NCBI GenBank assembly: GCA_905234205.1
Contig: CAJOGG010000001.1
Span: 6,697 to 32,721, forward strand
Source of the DNA: an uncultured Synergistales bacterium
Lineage (GTDB): Bacteria > Synergistota > Synergistia > Synergistales > Aminobacteriaceae
Reading direction: 5' to 3'
Length of the DNA: 26,025 nt
Below the pieces are notes generated by a model. The model was given only the letters and a program-made list of their open reading frames with translations, was not told the origin of the DNA and did no database searches. Within the stretch, counting starts at the first letter, position 1. Each line of letters starts with the position of its first letter. Shown here in pieces: positions 1-7,008 of the stretch. Both the position numbers and the translations under genes were made by a program.

Positions 1-1132
1 TATCTCCACCGAGAGTCCTAGCTCCTAATTCTGCAAGTCCTATGGCAACGCCAGCTTGAGGAATTAACGCTAATCCTAAATAATTTCGCACGAGTTTATC
101 TTTGTGAGTCACGAAACAGCCAACGAATGCCCCAACGTACTTACCGGCTATTCTCACAAGAAAATATACTATACCCAACATTAACAATGATGTTCCGCCT
201 TGATTGTTGCCACTTGTTAAAGCGCCCAAATCGAAGCATACTCCCGACCTAACGAAGAACAATAGCAATATGGGAGGGCTAAAATAATTCAACTGCTTGA
301 ATAATTTATCGTCATCAGTAATATTGATGTACACTGTTGCCATAAACATACAACCTAACAACGGGGATACGCCAAGCATTTCACATATACCGCAGAATCC
401 AAACAGAACTGCCACGGAAATTATTAACCTATTGTCGGTAGATCTATTAGGAGGCAGCAAAATCTTCAGCAGCACTCCCAGAAATGAGCCTATTACAACA
501 CACGCAAGATTTATAAGCACAGGGGAAATCACTTGCTTGAGCTCGAAGCCAGACGTTCCGGAAGCACTTGAAGCCAACGCGATAGATATAGCTATGCTGT
601 AAGCAATCAATCCCACAACGTCATCGAGTGCTACAACTTGAAGCAATGTGTTTACAAAATCACCATGAGCTCCAGTTTGTCGTATAGTCATCATTGTTGA
701 CGCCGGAGCAGTTGCAGAAGCAAGAGCAGCCAAGACCGTAGAGAACGCCAAATCCATTCGCAATACGTAATAAGCCGCAATAAACACAAACACCGATGCA
801 ACACACGCTTCTAGAACCGTTATGACCAAAACTTTAGAGCCATTGCCACGAAGAGCACTTAACCTGAAAAATTGCCCCGTGCTGAACGCTATGAAGGCCA
901 AGGCAATGTTAGGAAGAAAGGCAGTATTGTCAGCAACGAAATCAGGCACGAGATTCAGACAGTATGGCCCTAGTAATATCCCGGTTATAATATAAGCTGT
1001 AACGTTCGGAAGTTTTAGGAGACGCGTTATCCTTGTTAGACCAAAACCGAACAAGAGCATCAATGCTACTGTTAAAATCCCTCCACTGGACGATGAACCA
1101 GCATGAAGAAGTTCAACTAACTGAGCAAACAA
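1..1132 (-). CDS. cation:proton antiporter, CPA2-like (3' end outside window)
   Basis: About 377 residues are visible as one uninterrupted frame on the minus strand; the stop lies beyond the left edge. The protein is almost entirely hydrophobic helices, as in Na+(K+)/H+ exchangers of the inner membrane. After the first helices (VTAYIITGILLGPY, typical of the family start) comes ATAPAST and then VALDDVVGL; paired Asp residues at this place are the ion-binding residues of electrogenic CPA2 exchangers such as NapA. Near the edge RIAGKYVGAF and LIPQAGVAIGLAELG match the late helices of the family. The start chosen is TTG at 1130-1132: a TGA stop sits two codons upstream in frame, and AAAGGAGAG lies about 10 nt ahead. 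No regulatory TrkA-N domain can be judged because the C-terminus is missing. The transported ion is not determined. Confidence 0.85.
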   Translation of the reverse strand, partial: MFAQLVELLHAGSSSSGGILTVALMLLFGFGLTRITRLLKLPNVTAYIITGILLGPYCLNLVPDFVADNTAFLPNIALAFIAFSTGQFFRLSALRGNGSKVLVITVLEACVASVFVFIAAYYVLRMDLAFSTVLAALASATAPASTMMTIRQTGAHGDFVNTLLQVVALDDVVGLIAYSIAISIALASSASGTSGFELKQVISPVLINLACVVIGSFLGVLLKILLPPNRSTDNRLIISVAVLFGFCGICEMLGVSPLLGCMFMATVYINITDDDKLFKQLNYFSPPILLLFFVRSGVCFDLGALTSGNNQGGTSLLMLGIVYFLVRIAGKYVGAFVGCFVTHKDKLVRNYLGLALIPQAGVAIGLAELGARTLGGD

Positions 1133-1236
1133 TTTTCATTCTCTCCTTTCAACTTGTTTGCACACATAACAAAAAATTCAACCCCGCCGTCTCGCAACGT
1201 TGGGGGGATAAATTTCTATTAACGTATTGGAGAAGT

Positions 1237-1245
1237 ATTCTAACA
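1237..1245 (-). promoter_or_regulatory. extended -10 promoter for the antiporter
   Basis: On the minus strand TGT-TAGAAT is an extended -10 element about 100 nt before the antiporter start. No good -35 is visible, which is tolerated for extended -10 promoters. It fits the TGn-TAnnAT pattern seen before most other units here. Confidence 0.4.
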
Positions 1246-1293
1246 CTTTTTCACGCGTTTACATTCAGCGTATTACGTAGCGAAAATTTCATA

Positions 1294-1321
1294 TTGACAC
1301 CAAAAAATTTCAGGTTATAAT
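1294..1321 (+). promoter_or_regulatory. near-consensus sigma70-type promoter with no gene downstream
   Basis: TTGACA (1294-1299) and TATAAT (1316-1321) are both perfect hexamers, 16 nt apart, on the plus strand. Transcription would start near 1328 and run towards recX, which is on the opposite strand. No plausible protein-coding frame follows before 1513, so the promoter probably serves the structured RNA listed next. Confidence 0.65.
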
Positions 1322-1327
1322 GTTTGA

Positions 1328-1505
1328 CGTAACGAACAAATACGAAATGAACAATCAATCACGAAGACCTTAAACCTGCAAGAGGACTTTTGGATATAAC
1401 GAATAAAGATGAATTGATGACCCTCGTTCTTGTTCGATCGTTTTTAGTTTTACCCCCCTCATTAAAGGTCGGCTTCTTATTCAGGAGTCAGACCTTGAAT
1501 TTTAT
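1328..1505 (+). ncRNA. candidate structured small RNA of unknown family
   Basis: The transcript expected from the 1294-1321 promoter folds by eye into a long interrupted rod: 1333-1339 with 1430-1436 (7 bp), 1342-1345 with 1424-1427, 1354-1359 with 1413-1418, and 1364-1370 with 1383-1389 (one A-A mismatch). A U-rich stretch (TTTTTAGTTTT) follows at 1441-1451. A second hairpin pairs 1465-1476 with 1484-1496: 12 bp with one bulged A, followed by GAATTTT. Two G-U pairs in this hairpin become A-C mismatches on the opposite strand, so it is more stable in plus-strand RNA. The ~120-175 nt length and rod shape resemble 6S RNA, but I see no diagnostic 6S sequence and do not claim it. It also fills the otherwise gene-free stretch 1133-1513. 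Confidence 0.4.
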
Positions 1506-1513
1506 CTAAAACA

Positions 1514-1954
1514 TCAGAATTTCACGGCTTCACGCACTGATTTCCCTGAAAACCCGCGATTTAGTAAACGTGTACGCAATTTAATGTCGCTTAAGCCGGT
1601 TTTTCGCCAGCTCTCCACAAGTTCACAAGCTCTTGAAATCTCGTCCTGTGATTCATTCAATGCTGTGTCAATGTCTTCACGTTCAACACCCTTGGCAGCA
1701 AGTTCATAAGATATTTTGGCGTTTCCCCATGAAAGATGCCCCTCAATGAACAATTTCGCATAACTCAAATCATCAATAAGGCCCATACCTTCGGCTTCAG
1801 TCATCAATAAATTAACATAACGCTGGTCAGAAAGTTTTGAGCGCAATAAAAAATCTTCAGCCTGTTTTCTGGTGCATGGTCGACGCAACGCAAAGCTGAA
1901 GAATTTTTCCCGAACGTCTTTGTAGGTTACACTAGTTGCTTTCGTGTTCGTCAT
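1514..1954 (-). CDS. recX: RecX family regulatory protein
   Basis: A 146-residue cytosolic protein, a usual length for RecX, which binds RecA filaments and modulates recombination. The N-terminal segment FALRRPCTRKQAEDFLLRSK corresponds to the 'L..RP.SR.EL...L' helix repeat. GLIDDLSYAKLFIEG matches the family hallmark 'G.idD..yA..f...', and the final repeat LRTRLLNRGFSGKSVREAV is also typical. Its start overlaps the end of divIVA by 23 nt in another frame and has no clear ribosome-binding site, so it is probably translated by coupling. A GTG just after the divIVA stop is an alternative start. recA is not in this window. The family assignment is firm; the exact start is less so. Confidence 0.85.
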   Translation of the reverse strand: MTNTKATSVTYKDVREKFFSFALRRPCTRKQAEDFLLRSKLSDQRYVNLLMTEAEGMGLIDDLSYAKLFIEGHLSWGNAKISYELAAKGVEREDIDTALNESQDEISRACELVESWRKTGLSDIKLRTRLLNRGFSGKSVREAVKF

Positions 1955-2696
1955 TCACATTTTTGTCGTCAACGTTATCTGAGGCCATTTCCTCGTCAAT
2001 ATCCTGCTGTGCCCTATCAAGAACATTTCCTAGATCCATCAAAAGAGACACAGAATTTTTGAGGAACTGCTGCTTCTGAAGATGTAAGAATCGTATTTGC
2101 TTCTCATAGTCAGCGATTTGCTTCTCTGCGTCAGATATAAGCCTTTGAGCTTCAGCGCGTGCTTTTATCAAAATTTCGTCGGCCTTATCTTGAGCTTCGC
2201 GTCTCTGGCTTTCAAGTTCATGTTCTATATTTGCTCGTGATTGTTCGGCTTGAACTTTTCTATTCTGTGAGGCTTGAATGATTTCGTTGGCTCTATTTTC
2301 GGCTTTGGCAACAATTTCGTCGGCTCTTCTGTCAGCTTCGTCAACACGTTCCTGAACTTTTCCATCAGCTTCTGCTATGTGTTTCTCGGCCTCAACTTGA
2401 GCATCAGCAATAATTTTTTCAGCGTTAACTTTAGCTTGCTCCTCCATGTCCTGCGCAGCTTTGCGAGCCTGAATCAAAGCGTCCTTAATTGCGTCGGTCA
2501 TGCCCTCCTGTTTCTTAACGAATGCTTCAAGCTCTTGGACTCGAGCTTCTTTTTCGTCGAGTTGTATGGTATAAGCCTCAAGATCGTCTGCCACTTGATT
2601 TAAGAAATCTTCAACTTCAGGCACAGAATATCCGCCGAATTTTACTTTCTTGAAAACTTTTACTTCAACGTCTTTAGCTGTGAGTAAATCGCTCAT
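1932..2696 (-). CDS. divIVA: DivIVA domain cell-division/polarity protein
   Basis: A 254-residue protein. The N-terminal LTAKDVEVKVFKKVKFGGYSVPEVEDFLNQV region carries the membrane-binding DivIVA motif (F...GYs..EVd.FLd.v). It is followed by about 190 residues of Ala/Glu/Lys/Gln-rich coiled coil that would form long parallel filaments at curved membranes or the septum. I chose the ATG at 2696 (MSDLLTAKD...): it overlaps the sepF stop in an ATGA and has GGGAG upstream. An ATG 24 nt further up would add eight residues but overlap sepF by 28 nt. Position directly after sepF is the classic division-cluster arrangement. The C-terminus is very acidic (Asp/Glu/Asn) and overlaps recX. Confidence 0.85.
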   Translation of the reverse strand: MSDLLTAKDVEVKVFKKVKFGGYSVPEVEDFLNQVADDLEAYTIQLDEKEARVQELEAFVKKQEGMTDAIKDALIQARKAAQDMEEQAKVNAEKIIADAQVEAEKHIAEADGKVQERVDEADRRADEIVAKAENRANEIIQASQNRKVQAEQSRANIEHELESQRREAQDKADEILIKARAEAQRLISDAEKQIADYEKQIRFLHLQKQQFLKNSVSLLMDLGNVLDRAQQDIDEEMASDNVDDKNVNDEHESN

Positions 2697-3103
2697 TCCT
2701 GGTCGCTCCCTTCTGGCCATATTTCACACATATTAGTACGAGGCGTCAATAAATACTGTGAAGGCTCAATAAATTTCATTTCACCACTGCGGGCAAAAGC
2801 TACTCCACCCATGAACGTGATAAAGTCTTTGCCTTCTTCCTCAAATTGTCGTTGGTTTACGTTATGAAGATCGATAAGAATCATAGCGCCTTCGTTGAAA
2901 GCATCGCACAGTCTTTTTCTGTCATTGTTAAGTACAGGACCGTTGTAGTTGTAGATTATTATCTTCCCAGACATTCCGCCAGAACCTGAACGCGATGAAT
3001 CCGATCTACGACTTGTAGTTTTGCGCCTGTCTTCAGTGTAATCTTCCTTGTCTTCATAATCGTCATCTTCATTCTCAAAGCCAAACATACGCATTATGTT
3101 CAA
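2693..3103 (-). CDS. sepF: SepF-type cell division protein
   Basis: 136 residues. The N-terminal 45 are hydrophilic and disordered (Asp/Glu, then Ser/Arg-rich), after a short possible membrane-anchoring start MNIMRMFGF. Residues about 46-128 form the SepF fold: KIIIYNYNGPVL, a helix, MILIDLHNVN, a helix with DFITFMGGVAFARSGEMKFI, and the terminal strand YLLTPRTN; these match 'vvvnL...d...rriiDFlsGavyal.G.i..i....fllTP'. SepF anchors and bundles FtsZ filaments. The start is TTG at 3101-3103, with GGGAGG 8 nt upstream; the ATG three codons later would be too far from that site. Gene order sepF-divIVA supports the call. Confidence 0.85.
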   Translation of the reverse strand: MNIMRMFGFENEDDDYEDKEDYTEDRRKTTSRRSDSSRSGSGGMSGKIIIYNYNGPVLNNDRKRLCDAFNEGAMILIDLHNVNQRQFEEEGKDFITFMGGVAFARSGEMKFIEPSQYLLTPRTNMCEIWPEGSDQE

Positions 3104-3146
3104 AGAATATCCCTCCCGTTAAATCTATTACATTCGCTTGTTGATA

Positions 3147-3155
3147 AATATATCA
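3147..3155 (-). promoter_or_regulatory. extended -10 promoter for sepF-divIVA-recX
   Basis: TGA-TATATT on the minus strand, giving a transcript start near 3140 and a leader of about 37 nt before the sepF TTG. No convincing -35 is visible. Confidence 0.4.
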
Positions 3156-3237
3156 CGAATTTTCATTTTTATTGCTGAAAAATTTTTGAGGTTTACATGA
3201 ATAAAAGTTCACTTATTAATTTCAAGCTGAAAATAGA

Positions 3238-3265
3238 TTTACAGATTCAAGAATTTGTGTATAAT
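3238..3265 (+). promoter_or_regulatory. promoter of the substrate-binding protein
   Basis: TTTACA (3238-3243) and TATAAT (3260-3265) with a 16-nt spacer, about 45 nt before the gene start; a GGAGGAG ribosome-binding site follows at about 3298-3304. Confidence 0.55.
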
Positions 3266-3313
3266 ATCACGCGTTAAACTAGAAATAAATTTTGACGGAG
3301 GAGAGTCACAATC

Positions 3314-4114
3314 ATGAAGAAACTTTTTGTAGCAGCAGTGTTAATGTCATTCATGGCAAGCGCATGTTTTGCAGACGGATTGAATATTTCCAAGCCTAGT
3401 GAGTTTGTGAATTACAAGATCGGTACACAAAGAGGAACCATAGCCGAGGGAATAGCCAAAGATATGTTGGGCGACAAAGCTAAGGAACAACTTACGACTT
3501 ACGAAAAAGCCACAGACGTCATTCAGGCTCTTAAGGTTGGAAAAATTCAGGGCGCGATCATGGACGAAGCACCAGCAATTCAATTTTACAAGAACGATCC
3601 TGAAGTGTTGAAGATTTTGCCAGAGCCTCTCACAACTGAACAATATGCAATCGGATTCAAGCAGGGAAACAAAGAACTATTAGAGCAAGTTAATAAAGCT
3701 CTCGCTGAGATCAAAGCCGACGGATCACTCGAGAAAATCATGTTGAAGTATAAAGAAGACCCCACAGCCGCAAAACCTGAAGACATTGACCTTCACAAAG
3801 GAGCTAAGGGCGGGAAATTATATCTTGGAACAGAGTCAGGCTTCCCTCCTTACGACATTAAAGTTGGGGACGGGTACACTGGAATAGATATTGAAATGTG
3901 CGCACTTATCGCCGGGAAACTTGGTAAGGAACTCGAAATTATCGCTTATCCGTTCGACTCGTTGTTTATGGCTGTGAACAGTGGTAAGGTTGATATGATT
4001 TGTGCAGGCATTACAGTGAACGAGGAGAGGAAATTGTTCACTGACTTCTCTGATCCATATGAAGACGCCAAGCAAGTTGCAGTAGTTTTAGTTAAAGATT
4101 ACAAAGCTGACTAA
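3314..4114 (+). CDS. secreted amino-acid-type substrate-binding protein, lobes circularly permuted
   Basis: 266 residues with a signal peptide (MKKLFVAAVLMSFMASACFA, probable cleavage after residue 20) and a strong ribosome-binding site. It belongs to the SBP_bac_3 family that delivers polar amino acids to ABC transporters, but the order is reversed. Residues 31-146 are the usual second half: YKIGTQRGTIAEG, DVIQALKVGKIQGAIMDE, then the usual C-terminal helix ALAEIKADGSLEKI. A linker (about 147-167) leads to the usual first half at 168-262: KLYLGTESGFPPYDI, GIDIEMC, SGKVDMICAGITVNEERK, FTDFSDPY. Ligand-type residues are kept: Gly41-Thr42 and Asp84 in one lobe, Arg239 in the other. The new termini fall at the inter-lobe hinge. 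No permease or ATPase gene is adjacent, so it is an orphan here; substrate unknown. Confidence 0.85.
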   Translation: MKKLFVAAVLMSFMASACFADGLNISKPSEFVNYKIGTQRGTIAEGIAKDMLGDKAKEQLTTYEKATDVIQALKVGKIQGAIMDEAPAIQFYKNDPEVLKILPEPLTTEQYAIGFKQGNKELLEQVNKALAEIKADGSLEKIMLKYKEDPTAAKPEDIDLHKGAKGGKLYLGTESGFPPYDIKVGDGYTGIDIEMCALIAGKLGKELEIIAYPFDSLFMAVNSGKVDMICAGITVNEERKLFTDFSDPYEDAKQVAVVLVKDYKAD

Positions 4115-4150
4115 TAATTCACTCATTCACAATTTTTATTACAAACAACA

Positions 4151-4185
4151 AAACCCCGACGTAACAGCCGGGGCTTTATTTATCT
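4151..4185. terminator. bidirectional intrinsic terminator
   Basis: CCCCGAC (4154-4160) pairs with GCCGGGG (4167-4173) with one mismatch. CTTTATTTAT follows on plus, and TTTTGTTGTTTG on minus. It separates the convergent binding-protein gene and the minus-strand membrane protein. Confidence 0.75.
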
Positions 4186-4199
4186 GAAGGAGGTGCGGT

Positions 4200-4556
4200 T
4201 TACTCTGCAAGCTTCTTTAATGCTTCGACTCTAGCTTTCTGTGCCTCAACCTGTGCTTCAAGATAGGCAAGCTGGTCTTCTTCGGTCTTGACTGATTGTG
4301 TGAAACGCTCCGAGAATTTATCGGATAATGATTTCAAGTTAGCAAAATCTGCTTTGAGATCTGCAACATCTGGAAGTCCTCCCTGTTCAAGCTTCGTGAT
4401 TCTCTGCTCAAGAGCTGTCATTCCTGCTTTGACTTCATCAAGTCTGGGAGTGAATTTACTCTGGAGAATCGTCCACATAATATTAAGTGCAAGGATCACA
4501 CATACAATTCCGATAATTATCGCTTTCTTCTTGTCTACAGCTTTCTGTTCGCTCAT
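4200..4556 (-). CDS. hypothetical small membrane protein with coiled coil
   Basis: 118 residues; I do not recognise a family. A basic N-terminus (KAVDKKK) precedes one transmembrane helix at about residues 12-30 (AIIIGIVCVILALNIMWTI). The rest is a charged, heptad-like coiled coil: DEVKAGMTALEQRITKLEQ, then AYLEAQVEAQKARVEALKKLAE at the C-terminus. The topology is most simply a single anchor with the coiled coil on the outer side. A good ribosome-binding site (GGAGG, 10 nt) supports translation. It follows the rplL terminator on the same strand and has no obvious promoter of its own, so it may depend on read-through. Confidence 0.6.
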   Translation of the reverse strand: MSEQKAVDKKKAIIIGIVCVILALNIMWTILQSKFTPRLDEVKAGMTALEQRITKLEQGGLPDVADLKADFANLKSLSDKFSERFTQSVKTEEDQLAYLEAQVEAQKARVEALKKLAE

Positions 4557-4582
4557 TGTGATTCAACCTCCGTTCTTCACGC

Positions 4583-4617
4583 AATAAACAAAAGAGGCCC
4601 CAATATTTCCGAGCCTC
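4583..4617 (-). terminator. terminator of the rplJL unit
   Basis: On the minus strand GAGGCTC (4611-4617) pairs with GGGCCTC (4594-4600, one G-U), followed by TTTTGTTTATTG. It lies just after the rplL stop. Confidence 0.7.
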
Positions 4618-4640
4618 CGTGATTTTCATGATTAATTCGA

Positions 4641-5018
4641 TTACTTAACTTCGACGTCTGCGCCAGCTTCAGTAAGTTTCTTCTTAAGTTCTTCAGCCTC
4701 TTCCTTGGAAACGCCCTCTTTGATATTCTTCGGGGGGTTGTCAACAAGTTCTTTCGCTTCTTTGAGGCCAAGTGATGTGATCTCGCGTACTACTTTGATA
4801 ACTGCGATCTTGTTTGCGCCAGGGCCTTTGTAGACGACGTCGAACTCTGTTTTCTCCTCAGCAGGAGCAGCAGCCGCACCAGCACCAGGCATAGCAGCCA
4901 TCATAACGGGAGCAGCTGCAGCTGATACGCCGAATTTTTCCTCAAGAGCCTTTACAAGTTCTGCAAGCTCAAGTACTGACATTTCTTCAATAGCCTTAAT
5001 TAATTCTTCATGTGCCAT
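4641..5018 (-). CDS. rplL: 50S ribosomal protein L7/L12
   Basis: 125 residues. The N-terminal dimerisation helices ([20 protein letters not shown]) bind L10. An Ala/Gly/Met-rich flexible hinge follows at about residues 33-53. The C-terminal domain contains the strongly conserved [20 protein letters not shown] and ends in GADVEVK; it recruits elongation factors to the stalk. The start at 5018 is preferred because GGAGG sits about 10 nt ahead; an ATG six codons upstream lies within that ribosome-binding region. Unusually, a terminator and an unrelated gene follow instead of rpoB. Confidence 0.96.
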   Translation of the reverse strand: MAHEELIKAIEEMSVLELAELVKALEEKFGVSAAAAPVMMAAMPGAGAAAAPAEEKTEFDVVYKGPGANKIAVIKVVREITSLGLKEAKELVDNPPKNIKEGVSKEEAEELKKKLTEAGADVEVK

Positions 5019-5072
5019 AATAAATTTTTCCTCCATAATGTTATAAATAATATTTCGATCGCAACACTAAAA

Positions 5073-5609
5073 TTATGCTGCTGATTCTTCCTTCTTGTCC
5101 TTGATCTGTGCGAGGACAGTAACAAAATTGCGCATTGTTCCGGCCAAAACGTTGACGAGTCCAGAAATAGGAGCTGCGATAGTTCTGACAACCTGACCAC
5201 GTAAAACGTCTTTTGACGGGAGATCCGCGAGTGCCATAAGCTGATTGAGATCAAGCTGTTGACTCTCAAGCAATCCACCTTTGAGAATAAAAGCTTTTTG
5301 CGATTTATCGTTGGCATATTCCTTGAGGACTTTAGCGACTGCAACAGGGTCATCATAGCATAACGCGTAAATATTCGGGCCTGCCATCATGCTCTCGGGC
5401 AAAGCTGCTAATCCGGCTTCCTTCATTGCTATTGCGAACAAAGTATTCTTTGCAACTTTTAACTCTCCACCGGCTTCTCTGACCTTTGCTCTTAACATCG
5501 TGCTTTGAGCCACTGTCATTCCGCGATATTCCCCTACGAAAACGGCTTTACTCTTGCTAAGTTTTGCTTTCAGACCGTCAACGAGATCGTATTTTACTTT
5601 TGCTGGCAT
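5073..5609 (-). CDS. rplJ: 50S ribosomal protein L10
   Basis: 178 residues, a normal length. The N-terminal region shows KAVFVGEYRGMTVAQSTMLRAKVREAG and KVAKNTLFAIAMKEAG, the L10 RNA-binding core, then LKGGLLESQQLDLNQLMALADLPSKDVL, and an Ala/Leu-rich C-terminal helix to which L7/L12 dimers attach. AAGGAGGTG lies just upstream. The gap before it holds an attenuator that uses L10 feedback. rplL follows after 54 nt. Confidence 0.96.
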   Translation of the reverse strand: MPAKVKYDLVDGLKAKLSKSKAVFVGEYRGMTVAQSTMLRAKVREAGGELKVAKNTLFAIAMKEAGLAALPESMMAGPNIYALCYDDPVAVAKVLKEYANDKSQKAFILKGGLLESQQLDLNQLMALADLPSKDVLRGQVVRTIAAPISGLVNVLAGTMRNFVTVLAQIKDKKEESAA

Positions 5610-5640
5610 TTATTCATTCACCTCCTTCAATGCTCTTCAC

Positions 5641-5672
5641 AAAAAAGCTCCCCCGAATTATATCAGGAGAGC
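5641..5672 (-). terminator. attenuator hairpin upstream of rplJ
   Basis: GCTCTCC (5666-5672) pairs with GGGGAGC (5647-5653), a 7-bp stem with one G-U, followed by TTTTTTG. Partial termination here would adjust rplJL relative to rplKA. Confidence 0.75.
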
Positions 5673-5765
5673 ATCATTGACACACTTAATTATTACTTCT
5701 CTCCTGGGCAGGATATTGAGCGTTAAGCACCTGCTGTCTTAGGATTTTATAGACTTCAACGAAAA
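5641..5765 (-). promoter_or_regulatory. ribosomal L10 leader with attenuator
   Basis: The minus-strand RNA between rplA and rplJ has the makeup of an L10 leader. A GCAGG/CCTGC stem (5730-5734 with 5708-5712) would be part of the L10-binding structure. AGGAGAG (5699-5705) can pair with CTCTCCT (5665-5671) as an antiterminator. The same CTCTCC segment is the 5' arm of a terminator (5666-5672 with 5647-5653, then T6). Excess L10 is expected to favour the terminator, as in the known L10 leader family; that mechanism is inferred from the family. Confidence 0.75.
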
Positions 5766-5769
5766 ATTT

Positions 5770-6474
5770 TTACAGTGCTAATTCTTTCTGTGCAACTGCC
5801 GGATCAACTGCGATACCAGGTCCCATCGTCGGAGCTATTGCTATACTCTTAACGTACGTACCTTTTACGGACGCTGGACGAGCTTTATAAATCGCCTGTA
5901 ACAAAGCTTTCACGTTGTCATAAAGTTGATCTACAGTGAACTCCTTACGGCCTGCAGCGTTGTGAGTGATGCCTGCTTTATCTGCTCTGAACTCAACACG
6001 ACCGGCCTTAATTTCTTTTACAGCGTTTGCAAGCTCAAATGTAACTGTACCGGTTTTAGCACTTGGCATTAAGCCACGAGGGCCAAGAACTTTTCCTAAA
6101 CGTCCAACGGATTTCATCATGTCAGGAGTTGCGATTACGGCATCAAAATCCATAAAGCCTCCCTGAATCTGCTGAACCATATCGTCTCCGCCAACTATAT
6201 CCGCGCCAGCGTCTTGAGCTTCCTTAATTTTCTCGCCCTGTGTGATTACGAGAACTTTCTTAGTTACACCCGTACCATGAGGAAGTGAGACTGTGCTTCT
6301 AACTTGTTGGTCAGCGTGTCTTGGGTCAATTCCTAAACGGACGTGAACTTCAATGCTCTCGTTAAACTTTGCAGTTGCTACACTCTTAAAAAGCTCCACA
6401 GCCTCACGAAGTCCGTATAATTTCCCGGCTTCAATCTTCTCTGCAGCTTCTCTATATCGTTTACTTCTCTTCAT
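5770..6474 (-). CDS. rplA: 50S ribosomal protein L1
   Basis: 234 residues, the normal length. The N-terminus [15 protein letters not shown] and [33 protein letters not shown], the switch region [17 protein letters not shown], and the signature [18 protein letters not shown] are all clear. The C-terminus carries [12 protein letters not shown] and [18 protein letters not shown]1 binds 23S rRNA at the E-site stalk and in other bacteria also represses its own mRNA. AGGAGGTAGG precedes the ATG. It lies 54 nt downstream of rplK in the usual order. Confidence 0.97.
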   Translation of the reverse strand: MKRSKRYREAAEKIEAGKLYGLREAVELFKSVATAKFNESIEVHVRLGIDPRHADQQVRSTVSLPHGTGVTKKVLVITQGEKIKEAQDAGADIVGGDDMVQQIQGGFMDFDAVIATPDMMKSVGRLGKVLGPRGLMPSAKTGTVTFELANAVKEIKAGRVEFRADKAGITHNAAGRKEFTVDQLYDNVKALLQAIYKARPASVKGTYVKSIAIAPTMGPGIAVDPAVAQKELAL

Positions 6475-6528
6475 TATCCTACCTCCTGTGGTCGATTACG
6501 AGTTGATGAACTCTCCCACTTGTCCCTG

Positions 6529-6954
6529 TTAGTCTACGACTTCGAGTCCCATTGAACGTGCTGTGCCTTCGATCATTCGCATAGCGGCTTCAACGTCATT
6601 GGCGTTAAGGTCTTTCATCTTCATTTCTGCGATCTCACGAACTTTAGCGCGTGCAATTTTTCCGACTTTGGTCTTGTTGGGAACGCCTGAACCTGATTCA
6701 ATGCCTACAGCTTTCTTGAGCAACACTGCGGCTGGCGGAGTCTTAAGCTCGAACGTGAAACTTCTGTCGGCATAAACAGTAATAACTGCTGGGATAATTA
6801 ATCCTGCCTGATCTGAAGTCTTAGCATTGAACTGCTTGCAGAACTCCATAATGTTTACGCCGTGTTGACCAAGTGCGGGGCCTACAGGGGGCGCGGGTGT
6901 CGCTTTACCGGCTGGCAGTTGTAATTTTATCTGCCCTACAACTTTCTTAGCCAT
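6529..6954 (-). CDS. rplK: 50S ribosomal protein L11
   Basis: 141 residues, exactly the common length. The N-terminal domain has [37 protein letters not shown], the thiostrepton-binding/GTPase-centre segment. The C-terminal RNA-binding domain shows [13 protein letters not shown] and ends with [18 protein letters not shown]. The ribosome-binding site AAAGGAAAAA is adequate. It sits between nusG and rplA as in most bacteria. Confidence 0.97.
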   Translation of the reverse strand: MAKKVVGQIKLQLPAGKATPAPPVGPALGQHGVNIMEFCKQFNAKTSDQAGLIIPAVITVYADRSFTFELKTPPAAVLLKKAVGIESGSGVPNKTKVGKIARAKVREIAEMKMKDLNANDVEAAMRMIEGTARSMGLEVVD

Positions 6955-7008
6955 GATAAAAATTTTTCCTTTCTGTCTGTGTTATCTATGAGTGCAAAAT
7001 ATTTTTGC

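Noticed and set aside
1033..1320. 95-residue plus-strand frame in the antiporter upstream region
   Set aside because: It overlaps the real antiporter start on the other strand, lacks a ribosome-binding site, and its composition does not look like protein.
1465..1496. Terminator for the recX transcript on the minus strand
   Set aside because: Pairing is weaker on minus (two mismatches) and the sequence after it is G-rich, not U-rich; it fits the plus strand better.
3314..3380. Lipoprotein signal in the substrate-binding protein
   Set aside because: Cys18 is preceded by Ala-Ser-Ala, which lacks the Leu-type residue of a lipobox; a normal signal-peptidase site after Ala20 is more likely.
4577..4771. 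Lys/Arg-rich minus-strand frame near the rplL end
   Set aside because: It is an out-of-frame shadow of rplL and has no ribosome-binding site or similarity.
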